From Planctomycetaceae bacterium (lineage in GTDB: Bacteria; Planctomycetota; Planctomycetia; Pirellulales; Thermoguttaceae): DNA of 5,016 bases. A model generated the notes under the pieces. It did not search any database and was not told the origin of the DNA. It saw nothing but the letters and a program-made list of their open reading frames with translations. The stretch lies in contig JAISBG010000401.1 of NCBI GenBank assembly GCA_031266315.1, forward strand, positions 1-5,016. The letters run 5' to 3'. Position 1 is the first letter of the stretch, and each line of letters begins with the position of its first letter. This document shows, piece after piece, positions 1 through 4,584 of this stretch. The position numbers and the translations under genes were made by a program.

Positions 1-77
1 CTGATGTAGGTGAGCAACCTTTTCGCTTGATGTAGGTGGGCAACCTTTCGCTAAATATAGGTGAGCAACCTTTCGCT
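1..77. repeat. Three tandem 25-26-nt units at the left edge of element A
   Basis: Three head-to-tail units lie at 2-27 (26 nt), 28-52 (25 nt) and 53-77 (25 nt). Each reads roughly TGATGTAGGTGAGCAACC followed by TTTCGCT. The third unit differs at its start (AAATATAGG) and its last 13 bases form the left arm and loop of the hairpin at 65-87. The array begins at the window edge, so more units may lie to the left. Each unit carries one hairpin arm without its partner, as if the array grew by repeating the outer edge of the palindromic element. There are no unique spacers between units, so this is not a CRISPR array. Confidence 0.8.
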
Positions 78-103
78 GAAAGGTTGCGTCGGCGATAGCC
101 GAC
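65..103. repeat. Left hairpin pair of element A
   Basis: Two perfect hairpins lie back to back. The first has a 10-bp stem (GCAACCTTTC pairing with GAAAGGTTGC) and loop GCT at 65-87. The second has a 6-bp stem (GTCGGC pairing with GCCGAC) and loop GATA at 88-103. Neither is followed by a T run, so intrinsic termination is not the obvious role. The reverse complement of the first hairpin is identical to the hairpin at 1761-1783. Confidence 0.85.
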
Positions 104-107
104 AGTG

Positions 108-172
108 AACCAGATTAGCGACGGCAATTCGTTATTGCCAACAGTTTTGGAATCTGGTTGCCTGCCGGCAAC
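108..172. repeat. Central stem-loops of element A
   Basis: AACCAGATT at 108-116 can pair with AATCTGGTT at 151-159. That pairing encloses a 6-bp hairpin GGCAAT/ATTGCC at 123-139 (loop TCGTT). A further hairpin GTTGCC-TGCC-GGCAAC at 157-172 overlaps the right arm by three bases, so the two pairings compete at that junction. Parts of this core recur at 1320-1349 in inverted orientation and at 1404-1426 in direct orientation. Confidence 0.7.
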
Positions 173-181
173 AGGGGCAAA

Positions 182-220
182 GTCGGCTAACGCCGACGTG
201 ACCGTTCAGCGAACGGTCAC
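182..220. repeat. Right hairpin pair of element A
   Basis: GTCGGC-TAAC-GCCGAC (182-197) is followed directly by a 10-bp stem GTGACCGTTC/GAACGGTCAC with loop AGC (198-220). Read in reverse complement, these 39 bases match the left pair (65-103) at 32 positions. All six stem differences fall into three paired substitutions that keep base pairing, and the seventh difference is in a loop. Confidence 0.85.
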
Positions 221-265
221 CCACCTTATGATTGCTTACCTTATGTTTGCCCACTTTGTGATTGC
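221..265. repeat. Three 15-nt tandem units at the right edge of element A
   Basis: Exact 15-nt periodicity is visible: CCACCTTATGATTGC (221-235), TTACCTTATGTTTGC (236-250) and CCACTTTGTGATTGC (251-265). The same kind of unit follows the right hairpin of the second copy: CCACCTTGTGGTTAC (1784-1798), CTACCTTATGATTAC (1799-1813) and a degraded third unit (1814-1828). The array ends about 30 bases before the acyltransferase start codon, so that gene's promoter must lie inside or upstream of the repeat. Confidence 0.75.
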
Positions 266-297
266 TTTACTTTCCTTTTTTTTGAGTGATATTCCGA

Positions 298-1209
298 ATG
301 AAGTTTGTTATTGATTATTTCGTTTATCTTTTAGTTCGTGTTTTGTTTTGTGTGGTGCAGTCGTTGAGTTTAAAGACGGGTCACGCATTGGCTCGGAAAT
401 TGGCGTGGTTGTTTACCGATCTGATTCCAATCCGGCGGTCATTGCTGCATGAAAATCTTCTAACGGCATTTCCCGAAAAAACACAACAAGAAAGACATCA
501 TCTTATTATGTTAATGTGGGAACATCTGTTCCTAATGGGGATTGAAATTGCTCTGGCAAACCGACAAATCCGTGATTTGAACTGGAAAAGTCATATTCAC
601 TTGACAGGGGCGTTGCCATTGCTCAGCCTGCTGCATCAGAACCGTCCCGTTATTCTGGTAACAGGTCATTTCGGCAACTTTGAAATCGGCGGTTTTTCAC
701 TTGGTATCCTGACCTATCCTTCAAACTCCGTAGCACGACCCTTGGATAATCCGTTTTTGAATCGGTTTATCAAAAATTTCCGTGAATCAACCGGTCAATT
801 CCTTGTCTCAAAAAACGGCGGTGCGCCGGACATTTTGCGGGTTCTTGAAAACAATGGTCTTATGGCGTTTCTTGCGGATCAATCTGCCGGTCCGAAAGGT
901 TGTATGGTTGATTTTTTTGGCAAACCCGCCTCCACTTTTAAGGCAATTGCCTTGCTTTCCTTGCAATTCAAAGCGCCGATTGTTGTTTGCTATTCCTTGC
1001 GCAAAATCAACGAAAACGGCGACTTTGAACCGATGAAATTTGAAATGAATATTGCCGGTATTCTTGACCCGCTCTATTTGCCGCCTGATATTCAAAACGT
1101 GAAGGAAATCACGCAATGGTTCACACTCAAACTGGAAGAAGGAATCCGTTGCCATCCTGAACAATACTGGTGGCTGCACCGCCGTTGGAAACCGGAAAAG
1201 ATGAAATGA
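298..1209 (+). CDS. LpxL/HtrB-like lipid A (lysophospholipid) acyltransferase
   Basis: Predicted inner-membrane acyltransferase that would transfer an acyl chain to a lipid A precursor or related lysophospholipid at the cytoplasmic face. From the ATG at 298 it is 303 residues, a normal length for the LpxL/LpxM/HtrB family. An N-terminal hydrophobic anchor (about residues 7-25) is followed by the catalytic HX4E motif GHFGNFE (H124, E129), an ARPLDNP block (146-152), ADQSAGPKG (193-201), FFGKPAST (206-213) and the C-terminal YWWLHRRWK (290-298); this is the family's usual order. A GTG at 286 would add four residues. The ATG is preferred because the family usually begins with a short basic stretch just before the anchor; no clear Shine-Dalgarno sequence supports either start. 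Substrate and acyl chain cannot be told from sequence, so LpxL, LpxM and LpxP are not distinguished. It stands alone, flanked on both sides by repeat elements. Confidence 0.9.
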   Translation: MKFVIDYFVYLLVRVLFCVVQSLSLKTGHALARKLAWLFTDLIPIRRSLLHENLLTAFPEKTQQERHHLIMLMWEHLFLMGIEIALANRQIRDLNWKSHIHLTGALPLLSLLHQNRPVILVTGHFGNFEIGGFSLGILTYPSNSVARPLDNPFLNRFIKNFRESTGQFLVSKNGGAPDILRVLENNGLMAFLADQSAGPKGCMVDFFGKPASTFKAIALLSLQFKAPIVVCYSLRKINENGDFEPMKFEMNIAGILDPLYLPPDIQNVKEITQWFTLKLEEGIRCHPEQYWWLHRRWKPEKMK

Positions 1210-1319
1210 ATTGAATTGAGAGTGAATGGTTGATGTCCCGACATTATTCTTAAACGCAAAAAGAGGTGGGCTATTTATCAAAAAGTCCGCTGGACGGTTG
1301 CGCCGCTTGAGTTCTCATT

Positions 1320-1390
1320 TTGCCGTCGTTAACCTGATTCACTGTCGGCGAGTACGCCGACGCAACCGTTCAGCGAACGGTTGCCCACCT
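1320..1390. repeat. Repeat copy B: inverted copy of the left part of element A
   Basis: Positions 1320-1349 match the reverse complement of 98-127 at 27 of 30 bases. They are followed by a 7-bp hairpin GTCGGCG-AGTA-CGCCGAC (1344-1361), a 10-bp-stem hairpin GCAACCGTTC-AGC-GAACGGTTGC (1362-1384) and CCACCTA, the same order as the reverse complement of the left end of element A (about 60-127). The stem pair that is T-A in the left hairpin of A is G-C here, again a compensated change. Confidence 0.8.
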
Positions 1391-1403
1391 ATGAACGGTT
1401 GCT

Positions 1404-1453
1404 AACGGTTTTGGAATCCAATTGCCAAAACAAAATCAGGGGTAAGTCGGCTA
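1404..1453. repeat. Left segment of a second, direct copy of element A
   Basis: AACGGTTTTGGAATCCAATT at 1404-1423, continuing with GCC, matches 140-162 of element A at 19 of 23 bases in the same orientation. It continues through CAGGGGTAAGTCGGCTA (1437-1453), which matches the stretch before the right hairpin pair of A. The copy then breaks off and resumes with CAGGGTACAAGTCGGCTA at 1736-1753. Confidence 0.7.
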
Positions 1454-1727
1454 TTCTGACCTCGTTAGAGGTCAAATATTTATAGAACAAATGTTGCGAT
1501 ATTTAACCGACCCTTTGGGTCGAATATTTATAGAACAAACGTTGCGGTATTTAACCGACCCTTTGGGTTGAATATTTATAGAACAAACGTTGCGGTATTT
1601 AACCGACCCTTTGGGTCGAATATTTATAGAACAAACGTTGCGTTTTTATATGCGACCCAAAGGGTCGAATATTTATTCCGACTCGGTTGCTATAAATATG
1701 CGCCCCCTAACGGGGTCAGAATAGCCG
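1448..1727. mobile_element. 280-bp element with 21-bp inverted ends and internal tandem repeats (MITE-like)
   Basis: The left end at 1448-1468 and the right end at 1707-1727 are reverse complements at 20 of 21 bases; the left begins CGGCTATTCTGACC and the right ends GGTCAGAATAGCCG. Inside are four copies of a 48-bp unit starting at 1475, 1523, 1571 and 1619, with a short palindrome of the form GACCC-GGGTC at nearly every unit junction. It encodes nothing. The element appears to sit within a copy of element A, because CAGGG-type sequence leading into AAGTCGGCTA occurs on both sides (1437-1453 and 1736-1753). Short length, inverted ends and lack of coding capacity suggest a MITE-like non-autonomous element, but no transposase or clean short target duplication is seen. 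It could instead be a structured repeat grown in place. Confidence 0.6.
1475..1677. repeat. 48-bp tandem repeat, four units plus a partial one
   Basis: Units begin with AATATTTATAGAACAAA at 1475, 1523, 1571 and 1619, an exact 48-bp period, and continue GTTGCGGTATTTAACCGACC. The palindromes CGACCC-TTT-GGGTCG at 1508-1522 and 1604-1618 are perfect, and the one at 1556-1570 has one altered base pair. The fourth unit diverges after about 1642 and ends in CGACCC-AAA-GGGTCG (1653-1667), whose loop is the complement of the others. A fifth start, AATATTTATT at 1668, is truncated. Its ATATTTAT (1669-1676) can pair with ATAAATAT at 1692-1699. Confidence 0.85.
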
Positions 1728-1735
1728 TCTGAAAA

Positions 1736-1828
1736 CAGGGTACAAGTCGGCTACGCCGACGCAACCTTTCAGCGAAAGGTTGCCCACCTTGTGGTTACCT
1801 ACCTTATGATTACCCATCATAACGATTT
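1736..1828. repeat. Repeat copy C: right end of the second element A copy
   Basis: CAGGGTACAAGTCGGCTA (1736-1753) leads into a hairpin GTCGGC-TAC-GCCGAC (1746-1760), a 10-bp-stem hairpin GCAACCTTTC-AGC-GAAAGGTTGC (1761-1783) and 15-nt tandem units (1784-1798, 1799-1813 and a degraded third). This is the same order as the right end of element A (173-265). The large hairpin is the exact reverse complement of the one at 65-87. Confidence 0.8.
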
Positions 1829-1884
1829 GAATATAAATTGTTTCATTAAAATTAAATTACCCTTTTTTGAATCTTAAAAACAAT

Positions 1885-2274
1885 ATGAAAAACTATTTTA
1901 CTCTTTTTGTGTTTGTGTTCCTGTTTCATTTAATTCTCGGTTGTGGTCATCCGAAAGTAACAGGAACAGTCAAATTCGATGACGGAACACCGTTGACATC
2001 GGGTGGTGTTGCGTTTATCAATTTACCGTATCAGGCAACCGGAGCAATTAAGTTTAACGGCAGTTACGAAATGTTCGAACTGAAATCGGGAGACGGTGTT
2101 CGACCGGGAACGTATCAGGTAACCGTTTCGGCAACAACCGGCGGCGGAAGTGATGGAACTCCGCTTGTTCATTTAATTGATCCGAAATTTGAGAATCCGT
2201 CCACGTCCGGTTTAACCTGCGAAGTTAAAGGAAACACCGTGTTCAATATTACCGTTACAAAACCGGTAAAATAA
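1885..2274 (+). CDS. Small planctomycete-type lipoprotein, carboxypeptidase-regulatory-like fold
   Basis: The product is 129 residues from the ATG at 1885; a TTG at 1867 would add six residues and is less likely. Residues 1-19 form a lipoprotein signal peptide with a long hydrophobic core ending LILG before Cys20, the predicted lipidated residue, so the mature protein should be membrane-anchored outside the cytoplasm. The rest reads as a small beta-sandwich: VTGTVKFDDGTPLTSGG (25-41), GDGVRPGTYQVTVS (69-82), LIDPKFENPSTSGLTCEVKG (97-116) and NITVTKP at the end. I associate this pattern with a large set of planctomycetal small lipoproteins, often annotated as hypothetical or carboxypeptidase regulatory-like. 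No enzymatic function is implied; a role at the cell envelope is likely but unknown. No Shine-Dalgarno sequence is visible. It stands alone, after a repeat-rich region. Confidence 0.85.
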   Translation: MKNYFTLFVFVFLFHLILGCGHPKVTGTVKFDDGTPLTSGGVAFINLPYQATGAIKFNGSYEMFELKSGDGVRPGTYQVTVSATTGGGSDGTPLVHLIDPKFENPSTSGLTCEVKGNTVFNITVTKPVK

Positions 2275-2430
2275 TTGTAATGTTTGTACGTAGATAAAAG
2301 TCAAGACGATTCCTTTATTGAATGGTCATACAATCGACTCGTCGTTGACTCCAATTAGCAGATATTTTATAAATATTCTGTCATTGAATCGATACAACTA
2401 AGGCAACTGCTCTTTTTGTACTCGTTTATG

Positions 2431-2447
2431 TAACGTGAAATAACGTG
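2431..2447. promoter_or_regulatory. TAACGTG direct repeat, possible operator
   Basis: TAACGTG occurs at 2431-2437 and again at 2441-2447, a 10-bp spacing close to one turn of DNA. It lies 53-69 bases upstream of the start codon at 2500. The spacing would suit a dimeric regulator binding one face of the helix. No regulator is encoded in the window and the repeat is short, so it could be chance. Confidence 0.25.
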
Positions 2448-2484
2448 TACCGATGTTTTTGGTTGTGTATTTTGTTTTTTAAAC

Positions 2485-2491
2485 TAAGGAG
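2485..2491 (+). promoter_or_regulatory. Strong Shine-Dalgarno sequence for the propeller protein
   Basis: TAAGGAG at 2485-2491 lies eight bases before the ATG at 2500 and fixes that start over the in-frame TTG at 2494. It is the only clear ribosome binding site in the window. Confidence 0.85.
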
Positions 2492-2499
2492 ATTTGAAC

Positions 2500-3480
2500 A
2501 TGAAACGAACTCGAAAATTTTTCTCATTACTCTTTGTATTCGGCACAATATTTATTACGAATATTGTGTACGGTCAGGATTTGCCGCATTTCAGGTATCA
2601 CGGAGTTGTTCTTCAAGCAAGCGATTTGAAATATGCTCCGCATGATGATGTGATTTATCCGGCTGTTTTCGCAACAGAAAAACGAATTGAGCAACCGCTC
2701 GGTAAGTATTACATGTATTACGCTCCGCATGATATACCGGGCGGAATTTGTCTTGCTTACGCCGATAAACCGGAAGGTCTTTGGAAAGAATATTCGGAAA
2801 ATCCAATCATCTCCAAAACGTGGGAACCTCATTATCGGGTATCGCATGTTTCCGGTCCCGACGTGATTTGGAATGAGGAAGAGAAAAAACTTTTCCTTTA
2901 TTTTCACGGTGAAAATAATGTTACACGTTTGGCAAGCAGTGAAGACGGAATTCATTTTCGTTATGAAGGTGAAGTAATCGATACAAAAATGTTTCCTTCC
3001 CTTTCGGAAGCGTCTTATGGTCGGGTTTTCCGATACGTTTTGCCCGGCAAAAATAATAAATATATTATGTTACTCATGGGGAATGACAACGGAACCCGAC
3101 GAATTTATCTGGCATGGTCTTCGGACGGGAGAAAATGGGAAACACGCCCCAAAGCCGTTATGGATCCGCCGCCGGAAACCGACCAAACCGCCGGTGCTAT
3201 TCTTGTTCAGTGGAAAGGAAAAATTTATATTATCGCTCACGCAAACAACAGCCGTGCGGCTTTCAATGAAGGATACGACCTTTATGTCGGAGAAACAGAT
3301 GTTTCACTGGAAAAAGTTCAACCGTTAGGAAAGATTTTTGAACGAACCGCTGTTTCTCCTGAAAATCCGGCTGTAATGTCTCCGACTTTGATCGAATTAG
3401 AAGGACGTTTATATATGTACTTTAATATCGGTGCAAGGCTTAGAAATAAAATTGCGCTGGCAATTGCGGAAGAGCAGTAA
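2500..3480 (+). CDS. Secreted GH43-like five-bladed beta-propeller protein
   Basis: The product is 326 residues. The start is set by the Shine-Dalgarno sequence at 2485-2491. Residues 1-25 are a Sec signal peptide (basic KRTRK, hydrophobic core, cleavage predicted after VYG25), so the protein is exported. The rest shows five recurring blade-like segments, each with an aromatic-rich strand followed by a lighter one: YYMYYAPHD (70-78), LFLYFHG (131-137) with SSEDGIHF, YIMLLMGND (188-196) with SSDGRKWE, IYIIAHANN (242-250) and LYMYFNIG (304-311). This pattern and the S-S/E-D-G-x-x-W/F signature fit the GH43/GH32-type propeller superfamily. Candidate acidic active-site residues are D50 (HDDVIYPAVF), D121 (GPDVIW) and E170, assigned by position only. 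Substrate is unknown; an arabinan- or fructan-type or other glycosidase, or a non-catalytic glycan-binding propeller, are all possible. No partner genes are adjacent on the same strand. Confidence 0.65.
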   Translation: MKRTRKFFSLLFVFGTIFITNIVYGQDLPHFRYHGVVLQASDLKYAPHDDVIYPAVFATEKRIEQPLGKYYMYYAPHDIPGGICLAYADKPEGLWKEYSENPIISKTWEPHYRVSHVSGPDVIWNEEEKKLFLYFHGENNVTRLASSEDGIHFRYEGEVIDTKMFPSLSEASYGRVFRYVLPGKNNKYIMLLMGNDNGTRRIYLAWSSDGRKWETRPKAVMDPPPETDQTAGAILVQWKGKIYIIAHANNSRAAFNEGYDLYVGETDVSLEKVQPLGKIFERTAVSPENPAVMSPTLIELEGRLYMYFNIGARLRNKIALAIAEEQ

Positions 3481-3535
3481 TATTCGTTCATAAATTAATT
3501 TCACAACAATTTATTCCGTTGCCTCTTGGACATTG

Positions 3536-3564
3536 CTAAGGCAACCGCTCGCTGAACGGTTGCC
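3536..3564. repeat. Isolated element A-type hairpin between convergent genes
   Basis: GGCAACCGCTC-GCT-GAACGGTTGCC at 3540-3564 has an 11-bp stem with one C/A mismatch and the same GCT loop as the left hairpin of element A. It lies 60 bases past the propeller stop and 86 bases from the end of the opposing glycosyltransferase gene. GTTGCC at 3518-3523 can also pair with GGCAAC at 3540-3545, so two folds compete. A pyrimidine-rich stretch (TGCTTCTTTT) follows on the plus strand, so it may serve as a terminator, but it is not a classical one. The rest of the 3481-3649 gap is AT-rich with nothing else seen. Confidence 0.6.
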
Positions 3565-3649
3565 TGCTTCTTTTCGCGTTACAATAGGAAAATTTTCTCT
3601 GAATAATTACGAAAATTCTACAAAAATTATTACAATTAGACGGACAAAT

Positions 3650-4426
3650 TTATTTTCGGTTTGAATCGGAAATTTTTTTGTATTCGAGTAGTTTGGCGTA
3701 TTTCAAAAAAGAACCAACGGAAAAACAAAACGAAAACAAATATCCCGGATAACCGTAAAAAATTGCACCGCGCAGAATGTAAAATTTCAAAAACGATCCA
3801 ACTCCATGAAGGAAAGGACTCCATAAACAAGTTTTTGTCTCTTCATGAAACTGTTCCGCAAAAAGCGTACTGTAATATTGAGCCTTGTCAATCAGTTGTT
3901 TGACTGAATCGTAAGAATGATGTTCGATAATTGCCTTAATTGGTCGAGAAGTCATTCCCTCACGAACATCAATAATTTCATGAACCGCCCGCGTTGTCCA
4001 TGAAGTTGTCCGGCGATGATACAACCGGCATGACTTCGCATCGAAAGGCGGAAGAGAATAACCGCGATAAAACATACGCCGGTGAATAGAATAAACCGTG
4101 TTGGCGTCCAAAACAAGGTTGCGGATTTCCTCCAGAAATTCCAGCGTGATAAATTCATCAGAATCAATGTGTAACACCCAATCGTATTTTGCTTTTTCGG
4201 TAATAAAATTACGGGTTTCACCGAAATTACTAATACCATTCTGGTAAAACACGCGAACATTGGAAAACGACGCAATAATATCCAACGTCCGATCAGTGGA
4301 ACCCGTATCAAGAACTAAAACATCGTCAAATGCCGTCAACGGCTTCAGGCAACGCTCAATTTTTGTTTCACAGTTTTTTGCGAGAACACAGACGGAAATC
4401 GGAATTGGTTGGTATTGGTCGTTCAT
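3650..4426 (-). CDS. Family 2 glycosyltransferase, WaaE/LgtF-like
   Basis: Predicted cytoplasmic, membrane-associated inverting glycosyltransferase that adds a sugar from a nucleotide donor to a lipopolysaccharide core or similar acceptor. It is 258 residues from the ATG at 4426. A GTG at 4468 would add 14 residues without family character, and the GT-A fold starts right after the chosen Met (PISVCVLAKN, 8-17). Motifs in order are LDTGSTDRT (39-47), the metal-binding HIDSDE (87-92, DxD-type D88 and D90), RLYHRRTTSW (134-143), VHE (148-150) and HHSY (169-172). The C-terminal third is amphipathic and aromatic (FLKFYILRGAIFYGYPGYLF, 212-231), ending FLKYAKLLE, a tail typical of this subgroup and probably membrane-binding. 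Exact sugar and linkage cannot be read. It lies downstream of the symporter gene on the same strand with a 158-bp gap, so co-transcription is uncertain. No good Shine-Dalgarno sequence is visible. Confidence 0.85.
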   Translation of the reverse strand: MNDQYQPIPISVCVLAKNCETKIERCLKPLTAFDDVLVLDTGSTDRTLDIIASFSNVRVFYQNGISNFGETRNFITEKAKYDWVLHIDSDEFITLEFLEEIRNLVLDANTVYSIHRRMFYRGYSLPPFDAKSCRLYHRRTTSWTTRAVHEIIDVREGMTSRPIKAIIEHHSYDSVKQLIDKAQYYSTLFAEQFHEETKTCLWSPFLHGVGSFLKFYILRGAIFYGYPGYLFSFCFSVGSFLKYAKLLEYKKISDSNRK

Positions 4427-4503
4427 TGATGTGCGTGCGGAGTTGGTTTTATAAAGACAGAGACACACAACCGTATGTCCTCGCCTTAAAACAGATGTTC
4501 CTT

Positions 4504-4531
4504 ATTACAAGTAAACAAATTTTTGTTGCAA
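4504..4531 (-). promoter_or_regulatory. Possible sigma-70-type promoter for the glycosyltransferase
   Basis: On the minus strand TTGCAA (4531-4526) is followed after 16 bases by TGTAAT (4509-4504). These match the -35 consensus at four of six and the -10 consensus at five of six. It would leave a leader of roughly 70 bases. The region is AT-rich, so such matches arise easily. The rest of the 158-bp gap (4427-4584) shows no other feature. Confidence 0.25.
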
Positions 4532-4584
4532 GTCTTTTTATATTTTTTATATTATTGAATAAAAAATGTTGCGGCAAAATTCAA

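Larger units (their letters stand above)
1..275. repeat. Element A: mirrored multi-hairpin palindromic repeat element
   Basis: This non-coding block before the acyltransferase gene is almost entirely foldable. In order it holds tandem units (2-77), a 10-bp-stem hairpin (65-87), a GTCGGC/GCCGAC hairpin (88-103), a long-range pair AACCAGATT/AATCTGGTT (108-116 with 151-159), an inner hairpin GGCAAT/ATTGCC (123-139), a hairpin GTTGCC/GGCAAC (157-172), a second GTCGGC/GCCGAC hairpin (182-197), a second 10-bp-stem hairpin (198-220) and three 15-nt tandem units (221-265). The left pair of hairpins mirrors the right pair. It resembles REP/BIME-like or MITE-like non-autonomous elements; this class is inferred from structure only, and no known family was recognised. 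Related copies occur at 1320-1390, 1404-1453, 1736-1828 and 3536-3564. An open frame (105-314) crosses it but is not supported as a gene. Confidence 0.75.
1210..1884. other. Long non-coding region filled with repeats
   Basis: No convincing gene lies in these 675 bases. About 75 bases follow the acyltransferase stop with no clear terminator. A degraded hairpin arm follows at 1285-1303 (GTCC-GCT-GGAC then GGTTGCGCC), which resembles the left hairpin of element A. Then come the inverted partial copy B (1320-1390), a direct partial copy (1404-1453), the 280-bp element with inverted ends (1448-1727) and the right end of the direct copy (1736-1828). The last 55 bases before the lipoprotein gene are very AT-rich, with TATAAA at 1832-1837, and probably contain its promoter, but no good -35 box stands out. 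Confidence 0.7.
2275..2499. other. Intergenic region between the lipoprotein and the propeller protein
   Basis: An imperfect stem pairs AGTCAAGACGA (2299-2309) with TCGTCGTTGACT (2339-2350), with one bulged base and a possible inner ATTG/CAAT pair. It lies about 25 bases after the lipoprotein stop and could help end transcription, but no T run follows. A short AT palindrome ATATTT-TAT-AAATAT is at 2362-2376. CTAAGGCAACTGCTC at 2398-2412 nearly matches CTAAGGCAACCGCTC at 3536-3550. A TAACGTG direct repeat follows at 2431-2447. No clear sigma-70-type promoter could be assigned. Confidence 0.5.

Noticed and set aside
1..77. CRISPR-like direct repeats
   Set aside because: Units are contiguous with no unique spacers, and no cas genes are present.
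105..314. 69-residue open frame over element A
   Set aside because: It lies wholly in hairpins and tandem repeats, has no ribosome binding site, overlaps the acyltransferase start, and its changes between copies follow base pairing rather than protein conservation.
808..1281. 157-residue minus-strand frame
   Set aside because: It is antisense to the well-supported acyltransferase gene and shows no recognisable family.
1475..1677. CRISPR array of 48-bp spacing
   Set aside because: The whole 48-bp unit repeats, including what would be the spacer, so it is a simple tandem repeat.
1867..1884. TTG start for the lipoprotein
   Set aside because: It adds six residues with no benefit to the signal peptide; the ATG at 1885 gives a standard lipoprotein signal.
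2299..2350. Classical rho-independent terminator after the lipoprotein gene
   Set aside because: The stem is imperfect and no T run follows, so it is mentioned only as a possible hairpin.
2527..2955. 142-residue minus-strand frame
   Set aside because: It is antisense to the propeller protein gene, which has a signal peptide and a Shine-Dalgarno sequence; the antisense product looks random.
3952..4311. 119-residue minus-strand frame
   Set aside because: It is an alternative frame on the same strand inside the glycosyltransferase gene, whose own frame carries all the GT2 motifs.
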